Positions 47,120 to 58,141 of a DNA stretch of 64,000 nt are shown here, piece after piece. Every line of letters begins with the position of its first letter. Position 1 is the stretch's first letter. The translations under genes and the position numbers were made by a program. The DNA comes from Actinomyces sp. oral taxon 170 str. F0386 (GTDB lineage: Bacteria > Actinomycetota > Actinomycetes > Actinomycetales > Actinomycetaceae), in the NCBI RefSeq assembly GCF_000195595.1, contig NZ_GL882573.1, positions 195,570 through 259,569 of the forward strand, written 5' to 3'. The notes under the pieces are model-generated. The model saw nothing but the letters and a program-made list of their open reading frames with translations. It had not been told where the DNA came from and did no database searches.

Positions 47120-48532
47120 ATGCGCAAGGTCCAGACAGCAGCCCTGACGGCGGCGAGCCTGCTGGTTTTCGGCGGCTACTACGGCTTGGGCGATGCTCTC
47201 GACCTGGTACCCGGCCCGGTGACGGTGGCCTATGCCGACGTCGCCCCCCAGCCCTTCCCGACGCCGGCAGGTCCCAGCGCCAAGACCTCGACGCCGGCCG
47301 GCCTGGAGACGGGGGCTCCCATGCCCTCCAAGGCGGCGCTGACCTCATACGTCCAGGCCGTGGCCTCCGACGCCGCCCTGGCCGGCGGAGGCGTGACGGC
47401 CTCCGTCGTCGACGTCGCCACCGGTGAGGAGCTGCTGGACCAGCATGCCGCCACCGGGGTGACACCGGCCTCCACCAACAAGCTGCTCACCGCCTGGGCG
47501 GCCCTGTCCTCCATGGGGCCGGGCCACACACTCCAGACCAAGACCGTCCTGGACGGCCAGACCCTCACCCTCGTGGGTGGTGGCGACGTCCTGCTGGCCG
47601 AGGACGCCGGCGACCCGACCGCCACGGTCGGCCACGCGGGCCTGGGCGACCTCGCCCGCGCCACCGCGGAGCAGCTCAAGGCGCAGGGGGCGACGTCGGT
47701 CTCTCTGCGCCTGGACGACACCCTGTTCACCGGCCCCCAGTGGAGTGGGGACTGGGAAGAGGGCAATGAGAGGTTCGTGGCCAAGGTCCAGCCGATCATG
47801 GTGGACGTTGAATCCGCCCAGGAGGAGATCGACAGCGGGCAGAGGGCAGGTCATCCCGACGATCCGGCGATGCACGCGGCCAAGATCTTCGCCGAGCACC
47901 TGAGTGAGGCCGGCATCACGGTCGACGGCGATGCCTCGCGCGCGGCCGCGCCCAGCGGGGCCAAGGAGCTGGCCTCGGTGTCCTCCGCCCCGCTGTCCGA
48001 CATCCTGTCGGTGTCGCTCAAGAGCTCCAACAACACGATGACCGAGGTGGAGGGGCGGCTCGTGGCTCTTCAGGCCAAGGAGACCGCCGACTTCGCCGGG
48101 GCCTCCAAGGCCGTGACCGCCCGGCTGCGCAAGGACGGCTTCGACGTCTCCGGGCTGACGCTCCTGGACGCCTCCGGGCTGGCCAAGGGCAACAAGGTGC
48201 CCGCCAGACTGCTGACCCAGATCCTCGCCAAGGCTGCCGGAGACGAGGGCGGCTCGGCCGGGCGCACCCTCATCGCCGACCTGCCCGTCGCCGCCCTGGA
48301 CGGAACCCTGGGCAACCGCCTGCACGACACCTCCGCGGCCGGCACGGTGCGCGCCAAGACCGGGACACTGGATCAGACCTCGTCCCTGGCCGGCGTCGTC
48401 ACCACGGCCGACGGGCGTCAGCTGGCCTTCTCGATCCTGGCCAACGGCTTCGCCGCCAACAGCGGCTCAGCGGTCGGCGCCGCGATCGACAACCACTTCG
48501 TGGCGCCCCTGGCGGCCTGCGGCTGCTCGTGA
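47120..48532 (+). CDS. dacB: D-alanyl-D-alanine carboxypeptidase (PBP4/DacB, S13)
   Basis: 470 residues with a signal-anchor (residues about 8-38) and all penicillin-binding motifs: S118-TN-K121 (ASTNKLL), S302-S-N304 and K413-T-G. It trims or cross-cuts peptidoglycan stem peptides outside the membrane. The order dacB, zinc metalloprotease, hpt, ftsH is conserved in actinobacteria. The ATG follows GGAGGA closely. Confidence 0.94.
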   Translation: MRKVQTAALTAASLLVFGGYYGLGDALDLVPGPVTVAYADVAPQPFPTPAGPSAKTSTPAGLETGAPMPSKAALTSYVQAVASDAALAGGGVTASVVDVATGEELLDQHAATGVTPASTNKLLTAWAALSSMGPGHTLQTKTVLDGQTLTLVGGGDVLLAEDAGDPTATVGHAGLGDLARATAEQLKAQGATSVSLRLDDTLFTGPQWSGDWEEGNERFVAKVQPIMVDVESAQEEIDSGQRAGHPDDPAMHAAKIFAEHLSEAGITVDGDASRAAAPSGAKELASVSSAPLSDILSVSLKSSNNTMTEVEGRLVALQAKETADFAGASKAVTARLRKDGFDVSGLTLLDASGLAKGNKVPARLLTQILAKAAGDEGGSAGRTLIADLPVAALDGTLGNRLHDTSAAGTVRAKTGTLDQTSSLAGVVTTADGRQLAFSILANGFAANSGSAVGAAIDNHFVAPLAACGCS

Positions 48533-48597
48533 CGCGGCGTGCCTGCGGGGCACGTGAAAGACGCGCGATCGTTGACTTCAGTGAGAAAGGCGTGGCG

Positions 48598-49791
48598 GTG
48601 ACAACCAACGGCACAGCGGCGGGGCTCGTCGACTGGCGGACGGTGGAGCGCCTGACCGCGCTCATCCCGGCCGGCCCCAGCGCCTCGCGCTCGACACGCG
48701 CCAGCTCGGTGGCGGTCCTGCGCCGTTCCGCCCAGGAGGCACCGGCCTGGGTCGCCAGGATCACCGGCCTGAATCGGGCGGCTCAGCAGGTCGCCGAGAC
48801 CACACGCGTGAGCGTCGTCGACCGGGCCGGGCTGGTGCGCGCCTCAACCCGGGCGCTGCGCGGCCTCATGGAACAGGTACCCGCTCCGCGGGCCTCGGAG
48901 GCCGTCCGCCTCGTCGGGGCCGCCGAGGTGGCCGGAGCGATGAGCGTGCTCGCCACCCGGCTCCTGGGGCAGGTGGTGCCGGCTGCACCGAGCGAGGTGG
49001 GTGCCGGTCGCGCCGATCGCGAACGCCCCGGCGACGTGAAGCCCGGTGTCGAAGGGGCCGGAGTCGGTGGCTGGGGGGACTCCGCATCCCCGCACCTTCT
49101 GCTCGTGGCCCCCAACGTGCTGGCGATGCGCCGCCAGATGGACCTGGACATGCTCGACCTGCCGGCCTGGGTCTGCCTGCACGAGATGACGCACGCCGTC
49201 CAGCTCGCGGCCGCGCCCTGGCTCGGCACCTATCTGACTGACTCCATGCAGACGGTGATCGGCGCCGTCGTCGAGGCCGCCTACGGAGGGCCTGGCACAT
49301 GCGGTAGCACCGACGGCGGCGCGGGCACGGGGGAGCTCGGCCCCGGGGTGCGTCGGGGCAGGGCGATGCGCATCGCGGCACGCGCCGGCCGGGGACGCGT
49401 CCTCGAGGGACTGACGAACTTCAAGGAGCGCTCCGAGGTCGCCTCCCTTGCGGCCGCGCTCACCTTCCTGGAGGGACACGCCGAGGTGGTCCTGGACGAT
49501 GTGCATCCCAACCGGATGCCCTCGGTGCACAGGCTGCGAGCAGTGCTCTCACGCAGCCGTGCCGCCGACGCCGGTATCGGGCCCGGGCCCGGCCTGGGCG
49601 CGCTTCTGCTGCACCGGCTCATGGGACTGGAGGCCAAGGAGGCCCAGTACGCCGACGGCGCGGCCTTCGTGCGCAGCGTCGTGGCCCGCATCGGGCACGA
49701 GGGGCTCAATGCTGTGTGGAGTGATCCCGGGTTGCTGCCGACTCCGGCCGAGATCGCCCGTCCCGACGTGTGGGTGCGCCGCGTGGGTTGA
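48598..49791 (+). CDS. Zinc-dependent metalloprotease-like protein (DUF2342 family)
   Basis: 397 residues from GTG 48598, with AAAGG seven bases upstream. The zincin motif is H195-EMT-H199 in CLHEMTHAVQL; a later EGHAEVVLDDVHPNRMPSV segment is conserved in the family. This is the actinobacterial protein annotated as zinc-dependent metalloprotease or, misleadingly, F420-biosynthesis-associated, typically found between dacB and tilS. Here hpt follows directly. Substrate unknown. No signal peptide. Confidence 0.86.
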   Translation: MTTNGTAAGLVDWRTVERLTALIPAGPSASRSTRASSVAVLRRSAQEAPAWVARITGLNRAAQQVAETTRVSVVDRAGLVRASTRALRGLMEQVPAPRASEAVRLVGAAEVAGAMSVLATRLLGQVVPAAPSEVGAGRADRERPGDVKPGVEGAGVGGWGDSASPHLLLVAPNVLAMRRQMDLDMLDLPAWVCLHEMTHAVQLAAAPWLGTYLTDSMQTVIGAVVEAAYGGPGTCGSTDGGAGTGELGPGVRRGRAMRIAARAGRGRVLEGLTNFKERSEVASLAAALTFLEGHAEVVLDDVHPNRMPSVHRLRAVLSRSRAADAGIGPGPGLGALLLHRLMGLEAKEAQYADGAAFVRSVVARIGHEGLNAVWSDPGLLPTPAEIARPDVWVRRVG

Positions 49792-49906
49792 AGTGCCGGG
49801 CTGGGGCCGGTGTGTGGCAGGCTTATGGCGTCGACGCGGACCGGCGGCCTCCCCGCGCCCCGGTGGTTCCGTGAAACCATGACGACGCATGAGGAAGGCA
49901 GGGCGG

Positions 49907-50461
49907 ATGGACGCCACTGATATGGGATCGGACCTTCAGCAGGTACTCATCACCGAGGAGCAGATCGGGCAGCGTCTCGATGAGATGGCCGCCCAGATCG
50001 ATGCCGACTACGCGGGCCGCGCCCCCCTGCTCGTGGGCGTGCTCAAAGGTGCCGTCTACGTCATGGCGGACCTGTCGCGCAGGCTGCACATGAGCGCGCC
50101 GATGGACTGGATGGCGGTGTCCTCCTACGGCTCGGGAACCAAGTCCTCCGGGGTGGTGCGTATCCTCAAGGACCTGGACACCGACGTCACAGGCCGAGAC
50201 ATCCTCATCGTCGAGGACATCATCGACTCCGGTCTGACCCTGTCCTGGTTGCTGGGCAACCTGTCCTCCCGAGGTGCGGCCTCAGTGGAGATCGCTACTC
50301 TTTTGCGCAAGCCCGACGCCGCCAAGGTGGAGGTGGACGTCAAGTACGTCGGCTTCGACATTCCTACGGAATTCGTCGTCGGCTACGGCCTGGACTATGA
50401 CGAGCGGTACCGCAACCTGCCATTCATCGGTACTCTGCGACCCGAGGTCTATGGGGGCTGA
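49907..50461 (+). CDS. hpt: Hypoxanthine-guanine phosphoribosyltransferase
   Basis: 184 residues from ATG 49907 (AGGAAGG nine bases upstream; an in-frame ATG at 49889 is an alternative). The PRPP-binding motif [14 protein letters not shown], PPi loop [12 protein letters not shown] and [18 protein letters not shown] are typical. It salvages hypoxanthine and guanine to IMP and GMP. The tilS gene that usually precedes hpt in this block is absent; only 115 bases separate it from the metalloprotease gene. Confidence 0.95.
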   Translation: MDATDMGSDLQQVLITEEQIGQRLDEMAAQIDADYAGRAPLLVGVLKGAVYVMADLSRRLHMSAPMDWMAVSSYGSGTKSSGVVRILKDLDTDVTGRDILIVEDIIDSGLTLSWLLGNLSSRGAASVEIATLLRKPDAAKVEVDVKYVGFDIPTEFVVGYGLDYDERYRNLPFIGTLRPEVYGG

Positions 50462-50677
50462 CTGACGCAGGTCAACCTTGATAAAACCTGAGGGCGGAGC
50501 GGGAGAATCAGGGGCGGGGCAGTCGAAACGCCGTTGCCGGGCGGCTGTCGGGAGGCTCGTGACCTGCATCTTGCCTCCTTTTCCGAGTGGTCGGAGCCGT
50601 GTACGTTACGTTACGATAACGAGTGTAGGTCGCCGGCGGATGCCCCATAGCCGGCGGGTGATGTGGAAGGACTGTTG

Positions 50678-51988
50678 GTGACGGTGAAGAAGGCTGTGCG
50701 TCGACGCGCCTCGGGGCTGGTCGGCCTCGCGGGTGCGGTGGTGCTGGCGTCCTCGCTGAGCGCGCCCCTCGTGGCTCCGGTGGCCGCTGAGCCGGCCGCG
50801 GGCACCACTTTTAATACGGTTGCTGAGATGGCGCAGGTCAGTGGCGCCACCGGTACCCTCACCACCCTCGGTGATGAGGCGCCGGGTGATGGAGGCGGCC
50901 TGACCTACACCGTGGAGAGCACGAGCCCCGCCGGTGCGCTGGGGGCCGTCTCCGTCATGCTGGCGGACGGTCAGTGGGCCGTGCCGCGAGGTCTCCCGGT
51001 CGCCCCGACCGCGGCCTCGGACGGTGCCGCCGCCAATGATGTGGCGGCTCGGGCGCAGTCCTTCGCCGACGCCGGAGGGGCCCTGGTCGTGGACCCGTCC
51101 CGTCCCACGCCGCTGTCGGGCGCGAATGTCCGCGCCGGTGGCTCGGGGCCCTACCCGATCACCTCCTCGGCGCTGGTGGGCATGGTGCTCTCCGGCTGGG
51201 ACTATTCGCACACCACCTACGTGGCGGACCAGAACAGCCAGGTGGGTTACCGGGCCGACGTCGGGTACGACCTCAGCGGGGCGTGGAAGCCGGACGACCT
51301 GGCGGGCTGGTTCAGTTCCCAGGGACGCCTGTGGGTGAACGCGAATGGTGCCATCAACCCCGGGGACATCGTCTTCTTCTCTAACCCTCTGCCCGCAGGG
51401 CAGGGTGGGGCCGGCTCGGCTCCCGCTCAGTCGACGGTCTTCGGGAACGTCTACGACGTCGGGGTCTACGTGGGGGAGAACAAGGTCGTCCGGGCCTCGG
51501 CCGGTGGCGTCCAGTCGGAGACCCTTGACGCGCAGACGATGGCCGACGTGGCCCTGGTGGCTCGCCCGCAGTGGTCCGCCCCCGAGGGGGGCGCGGCCGC
51601 GCCGGATCCGCAGCACACCGACGGTGGTGCTGGTGGAGGTGCGACGCCGGGGTCGGAGGCCTCGCCGTCGGCCTCGCCTCAGACGGGAGCTCAGCAGGCT
51701 CCGGCTGCGGGCGCTCCGTCGTCCGCCAATGGCGGCTCGGTGCCGGATGGCTCGAGCGCCGGCTCGCAGTCCTCGAGCGGTACCGGAGGTGACGACCACA
51801 ACGAGGTTGTGGTGGGTGCCAGCGGCAGTCAGGACAGCAAGGGGCACACGCGCGCCGCTGAGCGGTCCTCGGCGCAGAGCACCCGGGATCGGTGGCTGCC
51901 GGTGACCGGTGTGGCGATCGGCGTGCTGTCCGTGGCGGCCATCCTGCTGTCCTGCGGCCTCATCGTCCTGCGCCTGCGCCGCGGCTGA
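50678..51988 (+). CDS. LPXTG-anchored NlpC/P60-like surface pseudoenzyme
   Basis: 436 residues from GTG 50678 (GGAAGGA six bases upstream). Signal peptide to about residue 37. Residues 44-105 (FNTVAEMAQVSG...GDGGGLTYTVE) resemble the N-terminal segment of tail-spike/pectin-lyase-like proteins. Residues about 115-300 look like NlpC/P60 (INPGDIVFFSN, YDVGVYVGENKVV). However, the catalytic cysteine position reads ITSSALV (S163/S164) and the histidine position is D260. Then come a Ser/Gly/Pro spacer and LPVTG at 407-411, a hydrophobic helix and RLRRG, a sortase signal. So it is probably a wall-anchored binding protein. It sits between hpt and ftsH, an unusual place. Confidence 0.78.
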   Translation: MTVKKAVRRRASGLVGLAGAVVLASSLSAPLVAPVAAEPAAGTTFNTVAEMAQVSGATGTLTTLGDEAPGDGGGLTYTVESTSPAGALGAVSVMLADGQWAVPRGLPVAPTAASDGAAANDVAARAQSFADAGGALVVDPSRPTPLSGANVRAGGSGPYPITSSALVGMVLSGWDYSHTTYVADQNSQVGYRADVGYDLSGAWKPDDLAGWFSSQGRLWVNANGAINPGDIVFFSNPLPAGQGGAGSAPAQSTVFGNVYDVGVYVGENKVVRASAGGVQSETLDAQTMADVALVARPQWSAPEGGAAAPDPQHTDGGAGGGATPGSEASPSASPQTGAQQAPAAGAPSSANGGSVPDGSSAGSQSSSGTGGDDHNEVVVGASGSQDSKGHTRAAERSSAQSTRDRWLPVTGVAIGVLSVAAILLSCGLIVLRLRRG

Positions 51989-52581
51989 AGCGAGTTGCAC
52001 GGGTCGGCTCGGACCGCCCGGCCTGGTCGACCGACTTCCTGCCGCTCGTGAGGGGGCGACGAGCGGGTGGCTGCCGAGCTTCTCGGTGCCGCCCGCTTTT
52101 CTTTCTGCCCGCTTGGCCGGCTCCTGCGGTACAGGAGTTTTAGCTGTGTGATGTTCGCTGGATTCGTGCGAGGTCACCTCGCACGAATCCATCTGAGGTT
52201 GATGCCTTGGGTATCGTCGAAAAGAACGGCGCCCGTGGTGAGCGGGGATCGGTTCAGATCGACTCGGACGGCCTGTTCAAAGGGCTGGTGGTCGGGCTGA
52301 CTGCCTGGTGCTGGGGTGTGCTGAGAAATCCTGTTATGGGGGCGACCTCGCAGAGTTGGCAGACATCGTCGTCGCGCACGCACTATAAAGGCCGCGGACT
52401 GACCCCTGGGCCTCAGTCCTCGAACCCGAAGGTGCCTCCGCGGGTGAAGAAGGCCGCCAGCTGACCCGCACGCCGGATCTTCCCGGCCACGCCGGGCGCG
52501 AACGTGAGCAACCGCAATGGGACCTTTGCCGTGCGATCGGATAACGTCTGAGGATCAGCATGTTGAAGGGACCTACCGCAG
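51989..52581. other. 593-base intergenic region before ftsH
   Basis: Apart from the palindrome at 52159-52191 I see no gene. A minus-strand frame ending at 52413 with GGTFGFED looks protein-like for about 25 codons only and may be a chance frame or a decayed end. The ftsH promoter must lie here; GATCGGATAACGT near 52536 is an AT-richer candidate. Confidence 0.3.
52159..52191. repeat. Perfect 16-bp inverted repeat with single-base centre
   Basis: TGGATTCGTGCGAGGT and its exact complement flank one C, giving a 33-base palindrome 170 bases after the LPXTG gene. It may act as a terminator once the central bases loop out, or as an operator. No T-run follows. Confidence 0.7.
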
Positions 52582-54660
<2,079 letters not shown>

Positions 54661-54710
54661 GCCATCCCGGGCCGGTGGGCCCGGCAGGCGCAGAGAGACA
54701 GAGGCCGACC

Positions 54711-55283
54711 ATGAGCTACGACGCCGAGGGCGTGCGCCGTGCGGTGCGTGACCTGCTCGTCGCCATCGGGGAGGACCCCGACCGCGACGGGCTGCGCGAC
54801 ACTCCCGAGCGCATGGCGCGAGCCTACGCCGAGATGTTCGCCGGCCTCGGGCAGGACCCGGCTGAGCACGTCGAGAGGGTCTTCGACGTCGGGCACGAGG
54901 AGATGGTCCTCGTGCGCGACATCCCCATGTACTCAGTGTGCGAGCACCACCTCCTGCCCTTCCACGGGGCGGCGCACGTGGGCTACATCCCCGGCGCCGA
55001 CGGCCGAGTCACCGGCCTGTCCAAGGTGGCGCGCCTCGTGGACGGCTACGCCCGGCGCCCCCAGGTCCAGGAGCGGCTCACCCGGCAGATCGCCGATGCC
55101 CTCGTCGAGCGCCTGGAGTGCCGGGGCGTGCTGGTGGTCGTCGAGGCCGAGCACCTGTGCATGTCCATGCGGGGCGTGCGCAAGCCCGGCTCCAACACGG
55201 TCACCTCCGCCGTGCGCGGCATCATGCGCAACGCGGCCACCCGCTCCGAGGCCATGAGCCTGGTCCTGGGCCGGCGGTCCTGA
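54711..55283 (+). CDS. folE: GTP cyclohydrolase I
   Basis: 190 residues. It converts GTP to dihydroneopterin triphosphate, the first step of folate synthesis. Zinc ligands C77 and H80 lie in [10 protein letters not shown], and C150 in HLCMSMRG. ftsH-folE-folP-folB-folK is the common actinobacterial order; here folE is separated from folP by about 7.3 kb of unrelated genes. Confidence 0.95.
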   Translation: MSYDAEGVRRAVRDLLVAIGEDPDRDGLRDTPERMARAYAEMFAGLGQDPAEHVERVFDVGHEEMVLVRDIPMYSVCEHHLLPFHGAAHVGYIPGADGRVTGLSKVARLVDGYARRPQVQERLTRQIADALVERLECRGVLVVVEAEHLCMSMRGVRKPGSNTVTSAVRGIMRNAATRSEAMSLVLGRRS

Positions 55284-55332
55284 GGGCTCGTGAGGTCTCG
55301 ACACCGGAGAGTGTCGGTGAAATAGTGGTCGA

Positions 55333-55743
55333 GTGAGTCCCTTGTACAAGAGGCTGCTGGTAGCGGTCGATGCCGGGCTGCTGCTCTACTGGACGGCCGT
55401 CTTCCTCAACCTCATTCCCGAGCACCTGCGGTTCAAGGACTACTCCAACCAGGTGATCCAGGCCTGGAACTGGTCCTTCTTCCCACTCGATGTCGCCGCC
55501 GCCCTGACTGTCTTCCTCGGTGCCTACCTGACGCGCGTGGGCAGCAGGATCGGTGACCTGGTGCTGACGGTCGGGCTCATGCTGACCTTCTGCGCCGGGT
55601 TCATGGCGATCTCCTTCTGGTCCTTCTACCGCGACTTCGACCCACTGTGGTGGGGGCCCAACGCCCTGCTCATGGTCATCCCGGCACTCGCCCTCGGCTC
55701 CATGGTCTGCCGGCGGCTTGAGACCGCGGAGAACCACTCGTGA
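55333..55743 (+). CDS. DUF5360 (YvaD-like) membrane protein
   Basis: 136 residues with four hydrophobic segments and the motif KDYSNQVIQAWNWSFFPLD, characteristic of DUF5360/YvaD. In Bacillus subtilis yvaD precedes yvaE, an SMR efflux gene; the same order occurs here. Starts at GTG 55333. Its stop overlaps the next start as GTGA. Confidence 0.75.
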   Translation: MSPLYKRLLVAVDAGLLLYWTAVFLNLIPEHLRFKDYSNQVIQAWNWSFFPLDVAAALTVFLGAYLTRVGSRIGDLVLTVGLMLTFCAGFMAISFWSFYRDFDPLWWGPNALLMVIPALALGSMVCRRLETAENHS

Positions 55744-56213
55744 CGGTCAAGGACGCGCTGTGCCCGTCGACGTGGGGGAGTGCGTGCCGCCGAAGCGCGC
55801 CCGCAGTCCTAACGGCGCACGGCGCGCTGAGGGACTGCCTGCGATCGACGAGTCGTGGCGTGTGCGCGTGGCTGGCGCTCAGTGGCGCCATCATCTCCGA
55901 GGTCTCGGCGACCCTCGCTCTACGCCAGGCGTTGTACCAGCCGGGCTTCTACGCCGTCGTCGGGATCGGGTACGCGTTGGCCTTCATCCTTCTATCGTTG
56001 ACGCTCAAAGTGGGTATGCCGCTCGGCGTCGCATACGGGCTCTGGGGCGCCTTAGGAGTGGCGCTGACCGCCGTGCTGTCGATGATTCTCTTCAGGGAGT
56101 CGGTGACGATGCCCGTCGCCGTCGGTATCGCGCTCATCATGTCCGGGGTGCTCCTGGTTGAGATCGGGGCGCAGCGCGCAGAGGCGCAGCACAAGGACGG
56201 TGATGCCTCATGA
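55740..56213 (+). CDS. SMR-family efflux subunit 1
   Basis: A four-helix small multidrug resistance protein. The SMR core begins CAWLALSGAIISEVSATLALR, with the essential membrane glutamate in SEVSATL, and ends in the G-rich helix IALIMSGVLLVEIG. The GTG at 55740, overlapping the upstream stop, adds a 40-residue Cys/Arg/Ser-rich tail not seen in SMR proteins. A GTG at 55860 would give a standard length but lacks a ribosome-binding site. The true start is open. It is translationally coupled to a second SMR gene, implying a heteromeric pump of EbrAB/YkkCD type. Confidence 0.83.
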   Translation: MTVKDALCPSTWGSACRRSAPAVLTAHGALRDCLRSTSRGVCAWLALSGAIISEVSATLALRQALYQPGFYAVVGIGYALAFILLSLTLKVGMPLGVAYGLWGALGVALTAVLSMILFRESVTMPVAVGIALIMSGVLLVEIGAQRAEAQHKDGDAS

Positions 56214-56533
56214 GCGGGATCTACCTCGTGGCGGCCATCGCCTCCGAGGTGACTGGAACACTGTCACTCAAGCTCGCCTCCGACGGTAGAGGGCTGCGGT
56301 GGTACGGCGTCGTCATAACCGGCTACCTGGCGGCCTTCGCCATGCTCACTGCGACCCTCAAAGTGGGACTGCCGCTCGGCGTCGCCTACGGGATCTGGTC
56401 GGCCGGGGGAGTGGCCGTGACGGCGATTGCCTCAAGGCTTCTCTTCGGTGAGCCGCTGACCCGCACCATGGTGGCCGGGATCGCGCTCATCATGGCCGGA
56501 GTGCTCCTCGTCGAGATCGGCAGTGCGCACTGA
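56210..56533 (+). CDS. SMR-family efflux subunit 2
   Basis: 107 residues, four helices, essential glutamate E13 in ASEVTGTLSLK, and family motif KVGLPLGVAYGIWSAGG. ATGA overlap with the first SMR gene. Paired SMR genes usually encode asymmetric heterodimers exporting cationic drugs or guanidinium-like compounds; the substrate is unknown. No TetR regulator or guanidine riboswitch is visible. The 122-bp repeat copy D follows 30 bases after the stop. Confidence 0.9.
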   Translation: MSGIYLVAAIASEVTGTLSLKLASDGRGLRWYGVVITGYLAAFAMLTATLKVGLPLGVAYGIWSAGGVAVTAIASRLLFGEPLTRTMVAGIALIMAGVLLVEIGSAH

Positions 56534-56563
56534 CGGCGCTGCTGGAGGCGATCACGGGTCAGA

Positions 56564-56685
56564 GTGTCCAAATCGGTGACAAAGGACCGCCAGCACTCCT
56601 TGACCGTCAATATGAATCGCGGAATCGTGCGGTTTTCTTTCGTCAGTGTGCGTCCGTTCCGAGCCTTTGTCACCGATTTGGACAC
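56564..56685. repeat. 122-bp palindromic repeat, copy D
   Basis: Exactly 122 bp, starting GTGTCCAAATC and ending GATTTGGACAC with perfect 22-base arms, and centred on TCGCGGAATCGTGCGG. Arm subtype is that of copy A. At the arm positions where A and D differ, both arms of D changed together, preserving pairing. It lies between the convergent SMR and sensor-kinase genes. Confidence 0.92.
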
Positions 56686-56794
56686 GATCGGCTCGCTCCC
56701 GCCGCGGGCGGACTGGCCGGGCGGCCCCTGAGGTACGTGGCGTGGACAGAAGGCTCTCCTGGTCGGGGAGATTCGACATCGTTGGGTGCAACCC

Positions 56795-56829
56795 GCGCGT
56801 CCGGGGACGGGATCGCTGTCCCCGCACGC
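56795..56829. terminator. Possible terminator stem downstream of the sensor kinase gene
   Basis: CGCGT-CC-GGGGAC pairs with GTCCCC-GC-ACGCG around a 9-base loop, about 87 bases beyond the minus-strand kinase stop. A second palindrome, ATCCCCGGCCGGGAT, lies just beyond. The rest of 56686-56915 shows nothing else. Confidence 0.4.
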
Positions 56830-56915
56830 GTGATATATCCCCGGCCGGGATCACCTGCACCCGGCCGAGCGGAATGTCCCCGCCGGAAACGGTGACTGCG
56901 CCGACGGGCGCGGGC

Positions 56916-58097
56916 TCAGGGGACCGCTTGGAAGGGAACGCTGAGGATCGTGGTCCAGCGGCCCTCGCCCTGGCTCACGCTCAGGCTGCCGCCCAGGGAC
57001 TCCACCCGGCGCCGCGCCCCCTCCAGGCCCAGGCCCGAGGAGAAGGCGCCATACGTCGGCCCGACCGTTCCCGGCGCGCCAATGTCATTGCTCGCCATCG
57101 CCTCCAGGGACCGCCCGTCGGACTCGATGACCAGGCGGGCCCGCCCCTGCGGGGCCGTGTACTTGGACATGTTCGTCACCAGCTCGCCCAGCACCCGCAG
57201 CAGCTGGAGTCGCACGCCCGGCGGGATCGTCGGCATCCCGAGCAGCTCCAGACCCTCCACCTCCAGCCTCGCCCCCCGCTGCCCCAGGGCGGTCGCGGTA
57301 TCAGCGATGATCGCCTCCAGGGGGCGCGGCGCGGAGGTCGCCTCGATGTCCAGCCGCTCGCCTCCACGGATGTCGCTCATGGCGCGCAGCGCGTGGCGCA
57401 TCTGCTCCACCGCCGCGCGCACCGCCGCCGTCATCGCGTCGAGCTCGGGCGCCAACGCGGTGTCCTCGGGGTGCGCGAGCCGGGCCTGCTCGGCCGTCAT
57501 GACCGCGTGGGTCAGATCGCGCACCACGGTGTCGTGCAGCTCGGTGACCACCAGGAGGCGCTGGCGCTCCATGCTCTCGCGGTAGGTGTGCAAGGAGCGC
57601 TCGGCCTGGTCGCGCGGGCTGCGGATGAGTTCGGCCAGAGTGATTGCCCCGCCCCCGATAAGGAGCGACAGCTGCAGCAGTGAGAACCAGCTCGTGCTCG
57701 CTCCGCCCCACTGGATGTCGGCGATCATGATCACCAGCGAGAAGACCACCAGGCTGTAGGCGGACATGCGCGAGAAGCCTCGGGCCACGAGGATCGCCGT
57801 GCACAGCCAGGGAATGATGCCCGGGGAGAGGGGAACGTCGGTCAACACCACGGTGCCCGCCCAGGTCACCGCGGCGCCCAGTGCGGCCCCGGGCCACGGA
57901 AAACGGCTGCACAGTGCTAGCGCCAGGCCCCCGGCGATCCCGAAGAGGACCGTAATGTCGGACAGGGGCCAGGTCATTGCGATCGAGACGAAGGTGACCC
58001 CGAACGCCATGACCATGTGCGCCAGGTGCAGCCGCCAGGACGGCCGCCACGTCGTGTACCGCGTGGGCTGCATCAGGTCTGCCACAACAGCGGGCAC
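56916..58097 (-). CDS. NarL-type sensor histidine kinase
   Basis: Up to 393 residues from GTG 58097 (ATG 58073 is an alternative). About five membrane helices, then the phosphoacceptor motif ERQRLLVVTELHDTVVRDL (H188) and a GHKL ATPase domain with a weak N-box (GELVTNMSKY) and GLGLEGARRRVESLGG. It is divergent from its likely partner regulator across a 44-base gap, so both share a promoter region. A MacB-type exporter lies just beyond the regulator, a common target of such pairs. Confidence 0.86.
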   Translation of the reverse strand: MPAVVADLMQPTRYTTWRPSWRLHLAHMVMAFGVTFVSIAMTWPLSDITVLFGIAGGLALALCSRFPWPGAALGAAVTWAGTVVLTDVPLSPGIIPWLCTAILVARGFSRMSAYSLVVFSLVIMIADIQWGGASTSWFSLLQLSLLIGGGAITLAELIRSPRDQAERSLHTYRESMERQRLLVVTELHDTVVRDLTHAVMTAEQARLAHPEDTALAPELDAMTAAVRAAVEQMRHALRAMSDIRGGERLDIEATSAPRPLEAIIADTATALGQRGARLEVEGLELLGMPTIPPGVRLQLLRVLGELVTNMSKYTAPQGRARLVIESDGRSLEAMASNDIGAPGTVGPTYGAFSSGLGLEGARRRVESLGGSLSVSQGEGRWTTILSVPFQAVP

Positions 58098-58141
58098 CGT
58101 CTCGCCACCTTCCCCAGAACCGATCCGGATAATATTCTCCC

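Noticed and set aside
52240..52270. GGTTCAGATCG resembling a tRNA T-loop
   Set aside because: No 5-bp T-stem, anticodon stem or acceptor stem could be formed around it.
52413..52496. Minus-strand protein-like fragment ending in FFTRGGTFGFED
   Set aside because: Only about 25 plausible codons with nothing recognisable upstream. It cannot be distinguished from chance.
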